Positions 35,719 through 44,429 of a stretch of 64,000 nt of DNA are shown here, piece after piece. The position numbers and the translations under genes were made by a program. The notes beneath the pieces were generated by a model. The model was not told the origin of the DNA. It ran no database searches and saw nothing but the letters and a program-made list of their open reading frames with translations. The stretch is from Microbacterium luticocti DSM 19459 (GTDB taxonomy: Bacteria > Actinomycetota > Actinomycetes > Actinomycetales > Microbacteriaceae): positions 62,001 through 126,000 of the forward strand of contig NZ_AULS01000009.1 in NCBI RefSeq assembly GCF_000422405.1, given 5' to 3'. Every line of letters begins with the position of its first letter. Positions within the stretch are counted from its first letter, which is position 1.

Positions 35719-36805
35719 ACCGCTGGTGCTGGGCATCGAGACCAGCTGCGACGAGACCGGCATCGGCATCGTGCGCGGCCGAACCCTGCTGTCGAACACC
35801 ATCTCCAGCAGCATGGAGCAGCACGCCCGCTACGGCGGCGTGATCCCCGAGGTCGCGGCGCGCGCCCACCTCGAGGCGCTGCAGCCGGCGATCGAGACGG
35901 CACTCGCCGAGGCGGGCTCGGCGCTCGGCCTCGACGGCCCGCTCCCGCTGGCCGACCTCGACGCGGTGGCCGTGACATCCGGCCCCGGCCTGGCCGGCGC
36001 GCTCATGGTCGGCGTCGGCGCCGCGAAGGCCCTCGCCGTGTCGCTCGGCACGCCGCTGTACGCGGTCAACCACCTGGTCGGACACATCGCTGCCGATGTG
36101 CTCACCGGCGATCGGATCGAGTACCCGACCGTGGCGTTGCTGGTCTCGGGCGGGCACACCTCGCTGCTGCTGGTGCGTGACCTGACCACCGACGTCGAAC
36201 TGCTCGGCGAGACGATGGACGACGCGGCCGGTGAGGCGTTCGACAAGGTCGCGCGCATCCTCGGCCTGCCGTACCCCGGCGGTCCCGAGATCGACCGCGC
36301 GGCTGCGTCGGGCGATGCCACCGCCATCCGGTTCCCGCGCGGGCTCTCGCGTGCGTCCGACATGGCGGCGCACCGTTACGACTTCTCGTTCTCGGGGCTG
36401 AAGACCGCGGTCGCGCGCTGGATCGAGCAGCGCGAGGCCGCCGGTGAGCCGGTGCCGGTCGCCGACGTCGCGGCGAGCTTCCGTGACGCGGTGGTCGACG
36501 TGCTGGTCACCAAGGCGCTCGACGCCTGTGCGCGGTTCGGCGTGCCGCGGCTGCTGCTGGGCGGGGGCGTGATCGCCAACCGGCGGCTGCGCGAGGTGGC
36601 GCTCGAGCGCGCGGCGGCCGCCGGCGTGGCCGTGCGGATCCCGCCGCTGAGCCTGTGCACCGACAACGGCGCGATGATCGCCGCACTCGCCGCACAGTTG
36701 ATCACCTCGGGGCGTGCCCCGTCGACGCTCGCCTTCGGCGCCGATTCCACGTTGCCCGTCACCGAGATCCAGGTGGCGGGGCAGGATGCCGGAGCCGCCG
36801 CATGA
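35711..36805 (+). CDS. tsaD: tRNA t6A threonylcarbamoyltransferase TsaD
   Basis: 364 residues. The metal-binding HLVGH block is in [26 protein letters not shown] at the N-terminus and [15 protein letters not shown] near the C-terminus are also typical. It transfers the threonylcarbamoyl group to A37 of ANN-decoding tRNAs. It starts inside the end of rimI, as in many actinobacteria. Confidence 0.95.
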   Translation: MREPLVLGIETSCDETGIGIVRGRTLLSNTISSSMEQHARYGGVIPEVAARAHLEALQPAIETALAEAGSALGLDGPLPLADLDAVAVTSGPGLAGALMVGVGAAKALAVSLGTPLYAVNHLVGHIAADVLTGDRIEYPTVALLVSGGHTSLLLVRDLTTDVELLGETMDDAAGEAFDKVARILGLPYPGGPEIDRAAASGDATAIRFPRGLSRASDMAAHRYDFSFSGLKTAVARWIEQREAAGEPVPVADVAASFRDAVVDVLVTKALDACARFGVPRLLLGGGVIANRRLREVALERAAAAGVAVRIPPLSLCTDNGAMIAALAAQLITSGRAPSTLAFGADSTLPVTEIQVAGQDAGAAA

Positions 36806-37506
36806 GCGCGCGCGACGAGACCGTGCGGGGTACACCGGTGCCGGACGAGGCGGCACCGGATGCCGGCTCGTCGCACGATGCCGCACCCACCGCCTCGCCG
36901 CGTGATGCCGCACCTGCCGTCTCGTCGCGCGATTCCGCACCTGCCGCCTCGTCGCGCGATTCCGCACCTGCCGCCTCGTCGCGCGACGGCGCAGCCGCCG
37001 GCTCGTCGCGAGGTGCGGCACCTGCCGACCCGCCGCGCGCGACGGCGGAGCCCGGGCCGGTGGCATCCGCCCCTCGTGTCGACACCGCACCGCCGTCGCC
37101 CGACGTGGACCTGGGGGTGGCCGCCCCGGCGATCCCGGGGGAGCACCGCGGCGGGTTCCAGCGGCTGCCCACGGCGCCCCTCAACCTGCCCGAGGTGGAT
37201 CTCGGGCCGTCCGAAGAGCCCGAACCGCTGCGCGAGGTCGTCTGGGCCGAGCCCGAGCCGCAACCGCGGCACGTGCTGTCGGGCTGGGCACTGGCCGCCG
37301 CGGTCGTCGCCCTGGCCGCGTCGTTCTTCGTGGGATGGGGCTTTCCGGTGGGCATCGTCGGGGTGGTGCTCTCGATCATCGCGCTGCGCCGCCCGCTCGA
37401 CAGTCGCGCCGTGGCCGGCTGGGCGCTCGCGCTGTCGCTGCTGTCGCTGGTCTACAGCGCCGGCTGGCTGCTCTGGACGGCGAGCCAACTCAGCACGTTC
37501 GAGTGA
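36802..37506 (+). CDS. membrane protein with repeat N-terminus (DUF4190-like)
   Basis: 234 residues. The N-terminal half is disordered and contains about six 9-residue repeats of the type RDSAPAASS, encoded by 27-bp repeats (36877-37040). The C-terminal part has three hydrophobic helices ([52 protein letters not shown]), resembling DUF4190 proteins. ATGA overlap with tsaD. No enzymatic motif. Its last codons, LSTFE then stop, are reiterated in the array that follows. Confidence 0.65.
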   Translation: MSARDETVRGTPVPDEAAPDAGSSHDAAPTASPRDAAPAVSSRDSAPAASSRDSAPAASSRDGAAAGSSRGAAPADPPRATAEPGPVASAPRVDTAPPSPDVDLGVAAPAIPGEHRGGFQRLPTAPLNLPEVDLGPSEEPEPLREVVWAEPEPQPRHVLSGWALAAAVVALAASFFVGWGFPVGIVGVVLSIIALRRPLDSRAVAGWALALSLLSLVYSAGWLLWTASQLSTFE

Positions 37507-37700
37507 GCCGGCTCGGTATCCCTCGAGTCATCGCGCTCAGCACGTTCGAGACGGCGCGCTCAGCGCGTTCGAGTGAGCCGGCTCAGCACGTTCGAGTGAG
37601 CCGGCCCAGCACGTTCGAGGCGGCGCGCTCAGCCCATTCGGGGCCGCGCGCTCGGCCCGCGCAAACCAGCCGGCTCAGCACGTTCGAGTGAGCCGGCTCA
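37489..37700 (+). repeat. array of copies of the upstream gene's 3' end
   Basis: CTCAGCACGTTCGAG, which encodes the last residues of the preceding gene, recurs at about 37489, 37536, 37559, 37582, 37604 and 37673 with small changes. Several copies also repeat the stop context TGAGCCGGC. Spacing is about 23 bp within the tightest part. Confidence 0.85.
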
Positions 37701-37748
37701 GCCGCAGCGCCGGTCACAGAACTGCCGACCCCGCGGTCAGACCACGCG

Positions 37749-37816
37749 CTCAGCCCACACGGTCAGCCCACGCGCTCAGCCCACACGGTCAGCCCGCGCG
37801 CTCAGCCCACACGGTC
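37749..37816 (-). repeat. 26-bp array of copies of the convergent gene's 3' end
   Basis: CTCAGCCCACACGGTC occurs at 37749, 37775 and 37801, a period of exactly 26 bp. The last copy is the true end of the methyltransferase gene (DRVG then stop on the minus strand), so both flanks of this intergenic region have amplified gene termini. Confidence 0.88.
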
Positions 37817-39079
37817 GGCGAGCACGGCCACACGCGTGGTGCCGACGCGCGTGAGGATGAGCGTGGCCGCCTCGTCACCGCGCAGCGAGAGCGTGCGGCG
37901 CAACGCCGCCGGGTCGACGTCGACGCCACGCTTCTTGATCTCCAGCGTGCCGATGCCACGGGCCCGCAGCGCTGCCGACAGGGCCTTCGCCCCGACCGGC
38001 AGCGTCTCGCGCACGCGGAACGACTGCACGAACGGGCTCGTCACCGCGGTGTCGCCGGTGATGTACGCGATGTGCGGATCCAGCATCCCGCCCTGCAGCT
38101 GCCGCGCCACCTCGCCGATGAGCCGGGCACGGATCACCGCCCCGTCCGGTTCGTGCAGGTAGGCGCCGAGCTCGCGCACGTCGGCGTCGGCGGCGTCGTC
38201 CGATGCGGTCAGCTCGTGCGCCGTGTCGCCGCGCAGCACCAGCGCCGCCCGACGCACTCCCGGGCGCGCGAGCCGGCCCGTCCACACGACGAGCTCCGTG
38301 ACCGAGCCGTCCGCGCTCACCCACTGCGTCTCGGCGTGCTCGGGCAGCGCGTCGCGGTCGTGGCCCGGGCCGAGCTTGATGCCGGCGGCATACTGCGCCG
38401 CCGCCGCGAACACCCAGTCCAGCGGCGGCGTGTAGTCGTCGGCGCCCACCCGCGCCGTCTCGCTGTGACCGGCGGTGCGGCGGGCGGGGTCGAGCCAGAT
38501 CGCGTCGACGTCCGAGAGAGCGGATGCCTCAGTCTGCCCCCGCTCGTCGCCCCCGAACGCGTGCGCGCCGCGCGCACCCGTCGCCGTCTGCGGCCGCGGC
38601 ACCGGCAGCAGCGCCTGCGCGGTTCCCTGGCGTACGGTCACGGTGTCGGCGAACGGCGCCAGGTTGTACGCGGCGATCGCCGCGGTGACCTCGTCGGCAT
38701 CGACGGCGTCGACCTGCAGCCCGGCCGCCGCGAACGCGAGGGCGTCGCCGCCGATCCCGCACCCCAGGTCGGCGACCCGCCCGATGCCGGCGGCACGCAT
38801 CCGGTGCGCGTGGTGCGCACCCACCACCAGCCGGGTCGCCTGCTCGAGGCCGGCCCGGGTGAACAGCATCCGGTCGGTGAAGTCCCCGAACTTCGCGGCG
38901 GCCTTCACGCGCAGACGCGCCTGTGAGACCACGGCCGACACCAGGTCGGGGGAGTGCCCGGCCGCGCGCAGCCGCGACACCGCGCGTGCGGCGTCGGTGG
39001 TGCTCGTGACCGGCCCGAGCTCGTCGAGCAGCCGCAGTCCGTCGGCGGTGAGCAGGGCGGTCAGCTCGCGCATCTCCAT
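37802..39079 (-). CDS. SAM-dependent methyltransferase with THUMP-like domain
   Basis: 425 residues. Motif I VADLGCGIGGDALAFA with DAVDAD, then AIWLDPARRT (an NPPY-like position), define a class I methyltransferase; the C-terminal part (SFRVRETLPVGAKALSAAL, LEIKKRGVDVD) matches the THUMP-like C-terminal domain of a conserved actinobacterial group. Target unknown, probably an RNA. The ATG at 39079 is 6 nt after TACCCT on the minus strand, so the message would be leaderless; Met at 39073 is an alternative. Confidence 0.8.
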   Translation of the reverse strand: MEMRELTALLTADGLRLLDELGPVTSTTDAARAVSRLRAAGHSPDLVSAVVSQARLRVKAAAKFGDFTDRMLFTRAGLEQATRLVVGAHHAHRMRAAGIGRVADLGCGIGGDALAFAAAGLQVDAVDADEVTAAIAAYNLAPFADTVTVRQGTAQALLPVPRPQTATGARGAHAFGGDERGQTEASALSDVDAIWLDPARRTAGHSETARVGADDYTPPLDWVFAAAAQYAAGIKLGPGHDRDALPEHAETQWVSADGSVTELVVWTGRLARPGVRRAALVLRGDTAHELTASDDAADADVRELGAYLHEPDGAVIRARLIGEVARQLQGGMLDPHIAYITGDTAVTSPFVQSFRVRETLPVGAKALSAALRARGIGTLEIKKRGVDVDPAALRRTLSLRGDEAATLILTRVGTTRVAVLADRVG

Positions 39080-39085
39080 CAGTCC

Positions 39086-39091
39086 AGGGTA
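39086..39091 (-). promoter_or_regulatory. -10 box of the methyltransferase gene, leaderless arrangement
   Basis: TACCCT on the minus strand ends 6 nt before the ATG at 39079, with no Shine-Dalgarno sequence. Confidence 0.5.
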
Positions 39092-39106
39092 CGGGCGGCG
39101 CACGGA

Positions 39107-39133
39107 TTGGCACTCGCGTTGCGTGAGTGCCAA
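39107..39133 (+). promoter_or_regulatory. CIRCE operator 1 of groES
   Basis: TTGGCACTC, 9-nt spacer, GAGTGCCAA: a perfect 9-bp inverted repeat of the HrcA-binding CIRCE type (consensus TTAGCACTC-N9-GAGTGCTAA). It overlaps the proposed -35 TTGCGT at 39119. Confidence 0.9.
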
Positions 39134-39147
39134 CGCATGCCTAAACT
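39119..39147 (+). promoter_or_regulatory. groES promoter between two CIRCE sites
   Basis: TTGCGT (39119-39124) and TAAACT (39142-39147) are separated by 17 bp and lie between the CIRCE operators, so bound HrcA would block both edges. Confidence 0.55.
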
Positions 39148-39151
39148 GGGA

Positions 39152-39178
39152 TCAGCACTCGGCACGTCAGAGTGCTAA
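39152..39178 (+). promoter_or_regulatory. CIRCE operator 2 of groES
   Basis: TCAGCACTC, 9-nt spacer, GAGTGCTAA, just downstream of the -10 box and 34 nt before the gene. Confidence 0.88.
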
Positions 39179-39212
39179 CGAGTCTTCAGTCTCAACAAGG
39201 AAGAGGTAGACC

Positions 39213-39509
39213 GTGTCGGTTTCCATCAAGCCGCTCGAGGACCGCATCGTCATCAAGCAGGTCGAGGCCGAGCAGACCACGGCCAGTGGCCTGGTCATCC
39301 CCGACACCGCGAAGGAGAAGCCCCAGGAGGGCGAGGTCGTCGCGGTGGGCCCGGGTCGCATCGACGACAACGGCAACCGTGTTCCGCTCGACGTCGCCGT
39401 CGGCGACCGGGTGCTGTACAGCAAGTACGGTGGGACCGAGGTGAAGTTCGGCGCGGACGAGTTCCTCGTCCTCTCGGCCCGCGACGTGCTGGCGGTCGTG
39501 GTTCGCTGA
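39213..39509 (+). CDS. groES: co-chaperonin GroES
   Basis: 98 residues with [20 protein letters not shown], the mobile loop [22 protein letters not shown] and [19 protein letters not shown]. It caps the GroEL ring during protein folding. GTG start behind GGAAGAGG. No groEL follows; a strong hairpin terminates the unit, so groES is monocistronic here and groEL must lie elsewhere. Confidence 0.96.
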   Translation: MSVSIKPLEDRIVIKQVEAEQTTASGLVIPDTAKEKPQEGEVVAVGPGRIDDNGNRVPLDVAVGDRVLYSKYGGTEVKFGADEFLVLSARDVLAVVVR

Positions 39510-39523
39510 ACCCATCGTGTGAC

Positions 39524-39554
39524 AGGGCCCGGATGCCTGGCATCCGGGCCCTTC
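39524..39554 (+). terminator. groES terminator hairpin
   Basis: A 14-bp perfect stem AGGGCCCGGATGCC / GGCATCCGGGCCCT with a 1-nt nominal loop lies 15 nt after the stop. The U-tract is minimal. The stem is built on the GGATGCC/GGCATCC pair. Confidence 0.8.
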
Positions 39555-39772
39555 GTCATGCCCGGGCCGTGTCGTGCCCGCGTGGGCGCCTGCCCGGTCT
39601 CGATGACTGGCCCGTGGATTCGGTCACGCGTCGTGCCCGCGCGGGCGCCCGCCCGAGATGGCATGGCCGGTGTGGGCCACGCCTTCCAGGCGCGGACGGG
39701 CAGCAGGCGACCGCCCGGATCGTGCTGAACCGTGCAGCGTCACACGCGCGGATGGGCGGGGGAGGGCGCAAC

Positions 39773-39778
39773 TAGGCT
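39773..39778 (+). promoter_or_regulatory. -10 box of rarD, leaderless arrangement
   Basis: TAGGCT ends 6 nt before the GTG start at 39785; no Shine-Dalgarno sequence. Confidence 0.5.
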
Positions 39779-39784
39779 GGTGCG

Positions 39785-40708
39785 GTGACGCAGCGCAACG
39801 AGACGGTGACGGGCGGGGTCTACGCGTTCGTCGCCTACCTGCTCTGGGGGCTGTTCCCGCTCTACTTCCTCGCACTGCTGCCGTCGGGCCCGTGGGAGAT
39901 CGTCGCCTGGCGGGTGCTGCTGTCGCTGGTCTTCTGCATCGTCGCCCTCACCGTGACCCGCGGGTGGGCAGCGCTCGCACGCATCGTCCGACAGCCGCGG
40001 CTGCTGGGCTGGACGGCCGCTGCCGGTGTGCTGATCTTCGTCAACTGGACGGTCTACCTCATCGGCACGCTCACCGGCCACGTGATCGAGGCGAGCCTGG
40101 GCTACTTCATCAACCCGATCGTGACGGTGCTGCTGGGCGTGCTGGTGCTGCGCGAGCGTCTGCGCCCCGCGCAGTGGGCGGCCATCGGCATCGCGCTGAT
40201 CGCCGTCGTGGTCATCGTCGTCGGCTACGGCCACGTGCCGTGGATCGCGTTGGCCCTCGCCTTCTCGTTCGGGCTCTACGGTCTCGCGAAGAACCGGGTC
40301 GGCTCCTCGGTCGACGCGGTCAGTGGGCTGACCCTCGAAACCGCGTGGCTGACCCCGGTCGCGGTGGCTGTGCTCGTCTGGGTGTCGGCCACCTCGGGCA
40401 TCACCCTCGCGGCATACGGTCCGCTGCACGGTGTGCTGCTGGCCCTGGCCGGGATCGTGACGGCGATCCCGCTGCTGCTGTTCGCCGCGGCGACCCGCCG
40501 GGCTCCGTTGAGTCTGGTCGGGCTGCTGCAGTTCCTCACACCGATCCTGCAGTTCATCACCGGCGCCGCGATCCTGCACGAAGACATGCCCCTGGAACGG
40601 TGGATCGGCTTCGGCCTGGTGTGGGTGGCGCTGGTCGTGCTCACCGTCGACTCGTTGCGGCACGCACGCCGTGCCCGCGGCGTGACGGATGTCGCCGAGC
40701 TCGCGTGA
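39785..40708 (+). CDS. rarD: EamA family transporter RarD
   Basis: 307 residues, about ten hydrophobic helices in two EamA halves. GVYAFVAYLLWGLFPLYF and WEIVAWRVLLSLVF at the N-terminus and YFINPIVTVLLGVLVLRERL are the RarD signatures. It is an inner-membrane transporter of the drug/metabolite superfamily; the physiological substrate is unknown. Confidence 0.85.
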   Translation: MTQRNETVTGGVYAFVAYLLWGLFPLYFLALLPSGPWEIVAWRVLLSLVFCIVALTVTRGWAALARIVRQPRLLGWTAAAGVLIFVNWTVYLIGTLTGHVIEASLGYFINPIVTVLLGVLVLRERLRPAQWAAIGIALIAVVVIVVGYGHVPWIALALAFSFGLYGLAKNRVGSSVDAVSGLTLETAWLTPVAVAVLVWVSATSGITLAAYGPLHGVLLALAGIVTAIPLLLFAAATRRAPLSLVGLLQFLTPILQFITGAAILHEDMPLERWIGFGLVWVALVVLTVDSLRHARRARGVTDVAELA

Positions 40709-40755
40709 GCGCGCGACGTGCGGTGACGGATGCCGCAGCCTGCGCGTGAGCGCGC
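40702..40755 (+). repeat. duplicated stop context after rarD
   Basis: CTCGCGTGAGCGCGCG, which contains the rarD stop, recurs as CTGCGCGTGAGCGCGCG 39 bp on, followed by GGATGCC and GGCATCC in opposite senses. The remaining sequence to 40952 holds a short inverted repeat (CCACCTcccataAGGTGG) and the livK ribosome site. Confidence 0.6.
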
Positions 40756-40952
40756 GGCCGGTGGCATCCGTTGCCTCGGTGCGCGCCGAACGCGCGCCGC
40801 GGGCACGCACCCGACGCGGCGATTGTGACCGTGGGTTCCCGCCCGCGGTGATCGTTAGCGCACCGATATACGGGTTCGGTGATGATCCGCGCCACCTCCC
40901 ATAAGGTGGGATCACCCACTGTGGCACAACCACGTTCAAGCAAAGGAGCACC

Positions 40953-42224
40953 ATGAACGGATTGAATGGCTTCCGCCGCGGCAAGGCGATCGCCGCGATC
41001 GCGCTTGCAGGCGCTGCGGCCGTCGTGTTGGCGGGGTGCAGCGGTTCGTCGAACCCGAGCGACACGAACAGCGGCAACAAGGGGCCGGCCACCGAACTCA
41101 CCCTGAAGATGGGGTCGCTGCTGCCGCAGACCGGCTCGCTGGCGTTCCTCGGCCCGCCCATGGAGGCCGGTGTCGGACTGGCGGTCAAGGAGGTCAACGA
41201 CGCCAAGGCCGGCATCACGATCGACTACACCTCGGCCGATGAGGGCGACACCGACACCAAGGCGTACGAGACGTCGGTGACCAAGCTGCGCAGCGCCGGC
41301 ATCACCGGCATGGTCGGGGCCGCGGCATCCGGCGTCACCAAGCTGATCCTGGACGGGAACGTCGCGGCCGGCATCCTCACCGTGTCGCCGTCGAACACGT
41401 CGCCGGACTTCACCGACTTCCCCGGCAAGAACGGCCTGTTCTTCCGCACCGCACCGAGCGACCTGCTGCAGGGCGAGACGCTCGGCAACCTCATCGCCGA
41501 AGACGGTCACGAGTCGCTGGGCATCATCTACCAGAACGACCCGTACGGCACCGGTCTGGCCGACGCGATCAAGACCACGTTCGAGGGCTCGGGCGGCAAG
41601 GTCGTCGCCGAGGCGTCGTTCAACGTCGGTGACGCGCAGTTCGACTCGCAGGTGTCCACGATCAAGGCGGCCAACCCCGACGCGGTCGCGGTGGTCTCGT
41701 TCGACCAGTTCAAGACGATCGGCCCGCTGCTGGTGAACGCCGGTCTGAAGGCGTCGAGCTTCTACCTGGTCGACGGCAACACCGTGGACTACTCGAACAA
41801 GAAGGACATGCCGGTCTCGCTCGAAGGCGCCCAGGGCACCCGCCCCGGACCGGCGCTGTCGGACGACTTCCAGCAGCGTCTGCAGACGTTCTGGAAGGGC
41901 GAGGGCAACTCGGAGCTGAAGGACTTCACCTACGCGGCCGAGGCCTACGACGCGGTCGTGCTGATGGCCCTGTCGGCGCTGGACGCGAAGTCCACGGTCG
42001 GCAAGGACATGGCCGCGAAGATGCAGGAGGTCTCGGGCGGCACCGGTGACGGCAAGGAGTGCAAGAGCTTCAGCGAATGCGCGAAGATCCTCGCCGACGG
42101 CGGAACCCCGGCCTACGTCGGATACTCCGGTGAGAGCAAGTTCGACGACAAGGGCGACCCTCACGGCGCCGTGATCGGCATCTTCAAGTACAACGCCGAC
42201 AACACCTACACGCGGCAGAACTGA
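40953..42224 (+). CDS. livK: branched-chain amino-acid ABC transporter, substrate-binding lipoprotein
   Basis: 423 residues. Lipoprotein signal with lipobox LAGC; then LKMGSLLPQTGSLAFLGPPMEAGVGLAVKEVN, the LivK/LivJ ligand-binding pattern (Peripla_BP_6). It would capture Leu, Ile, Val or a related compound outside the membrane and deliver it to LivHM. RBS AAGGAG. The other four transporter genes are convergent to it beyond a double terminator, so livK is expressed separately. Confidence 0.88.
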   Translation: MNGLNGFRRGKAIAAIALAGAAAVVLAGCSGSSNPSDTNSGNKGPATELTLKMGSLLPQTGSLAFLGPPMEAGVGLAVKEVNDAKAGITIDYTSADEGDTDTKAYETSVTKLRSAGITGMVGAAASGVTKLILDGNVAAGILTVSPSNTSPDFTDFPGKNGLFFRTAPSDLLQGETLGNLIAEDGHESLGIIYQNDPYGTGLADAIKTTFEGSGGKVVAEASFNVGDAQFDSQVSTIKAANPDAVAVVSFDQFKTIGPLLVNAGLKASSFYLVDGNTVDYSNKKDMPVSLEGAQGTRPGPALSDDFQQRLQTFWKGEGNSELKDFTYAAEAYDAVVLMALSALDAKSTVGKDMAAKMQEVSGGTGDGKECKSFSECAKILADGGTPAYVGYSGESKFDDKGDPHGAVIGIFKYNADNTYTRQN

Positions 42225-42240
42225 TCTGACCGCACACGCG

Positions 42241-42268
42241 AGGGCCCCGGGGCGACCCGGGGCCCTTT
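42241..42268 (+). terminator. livK terminator
   Basis: An 11-bp perfect stem AGGGCCCCGGG / CCCGGGGCCCT with a GCGA loop and a short TTT lies 16 nt after the stop. From 42269 to 42465 nothing gene-like is seen. Confidence 0.85.
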
Positions 42269-42465
42269 GCGTCGGGTGGCGCGGGGAACGCGGACCCGGG
42301 TCGCGCGCGCGGGGGAGTCGCACGCGTGGCGGCGCGTTCCCGGTGCGCTCTCGCGCGGGGGACTCCCACACGTAGCGGGGCGCCCGGTGGCGTCGGCACG
42401 TCGGCACGAGCGGCACGACAACACAAAGATGACGAGGGCGGGCGGCGGGCGGCGACGGACAAGCG

Positions 42466-42499
42466 ACGAGGGATGCCGCGGGCCCGCGGCATCCCTCGT
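42466..42499 (-). terminator. livF-side terminator hairpin
   Basis: A 16-bp perfect stem ACGAGGGATGCCGCGG / CCGCGGCATCCCTCGT sits 17 nt after the livF stop. Like the groES terminator it contains GGATGCC opposite GGCATCC. Confidence 0.75.
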
Positions 42500-42516
42500 T
42501 CGTGGCCGAGACCGGC

Positions 42517-43254
42517 TCAGGCGGCGTCCGCCCCCAGCGTGCCCAGGTACAGGCCGATGACCTTGGGGTCGTTCAGCAGCTCGCGGCCGGTGCCCTCGTA
42601 GGCGTCGCGGCCCTGGTCGAGCACATAGCCGCGGTCGCAGATCTGCAGGCAGCGGCGCGCGTTCTGCTCCACCATGATCGTGGTCACCCCGGCCTTGTTG
42701 ATGTCCGAGACCCGGATGAACGCGTCGTCCTGGCGCACCGGCGACAGACCCGCCGACGGCTCGTCCAGCAGCAGCACCGACGGGTCCATCATCAGCGCGC
42801 GGCACATGGCGACCATCTGCCGCTCGCCGCCCGACAGCGAGCCAGCGCGCTGGTTCAACCGCCCGCCCAGCTCGGCGAAGATGCCGGTCACGAACTCCAG
42901 CCGCTCGGCGTAGACCTTCGGCTTCTGGAACAGGCCCATCTGCAGGTTCTCGGCGATCGTCAGCGACGGGAACACGTTGTTGGTCTGCGGGACGAACGCC
43001 ACCCCGCGGGCGACCAGCTTGTCGGCCTTCAGCCCGACGATGCTCTCGCCGTTGACCCGGATGTCGCCCGAGCGCACCTGCACGAGCCCGAAGATCGCCT
43101 TCAGCAGCGTCGACTTGCCGGCGCCGTTCGGGCCGATGATGCCGACCAGCTCGCCCTGATGCGCCACCAGGTTCGCGCCGTTCAGGATGTTCACGCCCGG
43201 CAGGTACCCGGCGTGCACGTCGCTCAGTTCCACCACCGGCTGTGCGTCGCTCAT
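42517..43254 (-). CDS. livF: branched-chain amino-acid ABC transporter ATP-binding protein LivF
   Basis: 245 residues. Walker A GPNGAGKSTLLKAIFG, signature SGGERQMVAMCRALM, Walker B LLLDEPSAGLSP, and the usual C-terminal GREL-NDPKVIGLYLG. It drives import together with LivG. Start overlaps the livG stop (ATGA at 43251-43254). Confidence 0.95.
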   Translation of the reverse strand: MSDAQPVVELSDVHAGYLPGVNILNGANLVAHQGELVGIIGPNGAGKSTLLKAIFGLVQVRSGDIRVNGESIVGLKADKLVARGVAFVPQTNNVFPSLTIAENLQMGLFQKPKVYAERLEFVTGIFAELGGRLNQRAGSLSGGERQMVAMCRALMMDPSVLLLDEPSAGLSPVRQDDAFIRVSDINKAGVTTIMVEQNARRCLQICDRGYVLDQGRDAYEGTGRELLNDPKVIGLYLGTLGADAA

Positions 43255-44429
43255 GACCGGCCCCCCTTCGCGTCGGTTCCGGATGCCTCGGGCCCGGTGT
43301 CGGATGCCTCATCGCGCGCATCCGCGCCGGCCGTGGCATCCCCACCCTCGGCCGACTCTTCGCGCACCTCTTCGATCTCTTCGAGCAGGTTGATCGCCGA
43401 CGTGTTCAACTCACCCTCGATACGGCCGGTGACCACGCCCAGGTCGACGTCCTGGTGGCTGCCCAGGTAGGCGTCCACGACGGCCGGATCGGTCATCACC
43501 TCGTCGGGCGGACCCTCGGCCACCACGCGCCCTTCGGCCATCACCACCACCCAGTCGGCGATGTGCCGCACCATGTGCATGTCGTGCTCGACGAACAGCA
43601 CCGTGGTGCCGGCATCCTTCAACTCGAGGATGTGACCGAGCAGCGACTGGGTCAGCGCCGGGTTGACCCCCGCCATCGGCTCGTCGAGCATCACCAGCTG
43701 GGGGTCGCACATGAGCGCACGTGCCATCTCGAGCAGCTTGCGCTGCCCGCCCGAGAGGGATGCGGCGAAGTCCTTCTCTTTGGTGTCGAGCTTGAACCGC
43801 GCCAGCAGCTCCCGCGCCTTCTGCTCGATCTCGCGCTCCCGGCCGCGCCAGACGAACGGCAGCAGCGACGTCCAGAACCGCTCGCCGGTCTGGTCGCGGG
43901 CGCCGAGCTTCATGTTCTCGAGCACGGTCAAGAGCGACAGCGCCTTCGTCAGCTGGAACGTGCGCACCTGGCCCATGCGGGCGACCTTGAACGACGGGAC
44001 GCCCGCCAGCTGACGGCCGTCGTACGACCAGTTTCCGGAGTTCGGCCGGTCGAACCCGCACAGCAGGTTGAACAGCGTCGTCTTTCCGGCACCGTTGGGG
44101 CCGATGAGGGCGGTGATGGCGCCGCGCGGGATCTCGAGGTGCTCGACGTCGACGGCGTTGAGTCCGCCGAAGCGGCGGGTGACGCCGTCGATGACGAGGA
44201 TCGGGTCCTTCTTCGGCACACCGGGTGCGGCTTCGCCGGTGGCCAGTCCCGTCGACTTGGGACGGTGGATGCCACTGGTCGTGGCCGCCGGCTCGGTCGC
44301 GGCCGGTTCGGCCGGGGCCGGTTCGGTCGCGGCCGGTACGTCGTCGGCGGGTAGGCCGGTCGGCTCGTCGTTCGAGCGCTCGACGTTCTGCTCGTCACGT
44401 GGCTCGTTGCGTGGCTCGTTACTTGACAA
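43251..44429 (-). CDS. livG: branched-chain amino-acid ABC transporter ATP-binding protein LivG
   Basis: 392 residues. The ABC core (about 75-330) has GPNGAGKTTLFNLLCGFDRP, LSGGQRKLLEMARALM, VMLDEPMAGVNP and the LivG-type C-terminal GRVVAEGPPDEVMTDPAVVDAYLG. About 75 N-terminal residues are Glu/Pro/Ala-rich and 60 C-terminal residues are Glu/Asp/Ala-rich, beyond the usual 255-residue protein. A TTG start behind GAGGGAG is used, overlapping the livM stop by 11 nt. Confidence 0.9.
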   Translation of the reverse strand: MSSNEPRNEPRDEQNVERSNDEPTGLPADDVPAATEPAPAEPAATEPAATTSGIHRPKSTGLATGEAAPGVPKKDPILVIDGVTRRFGGLNAVDVEHLEIPRGAITALIGPNGAGKTTLFNLLCGFDRPNSGNWSYDGRQLAGVPSFKVARMGQVRTFQLTKALSLLTVLENMKLGARDQTGERFWTSLLPFVWRGREREIEQKARELLARFKLDTKEKDFAASLSGGQRKLLEMARALMCDPQLVMLDEPMAGVNPALTQSLLGHILELKDAGTTVLFVEHDMHMVRHIADWVVVMAEGRVVAEGPPDEVMTDPAVVDAYLGSHQDVDLGVVTGRIEGELNTSAINLLEEIEEVREESAEGGDATAGADARDEASDTGPEASGTDAKGGRS

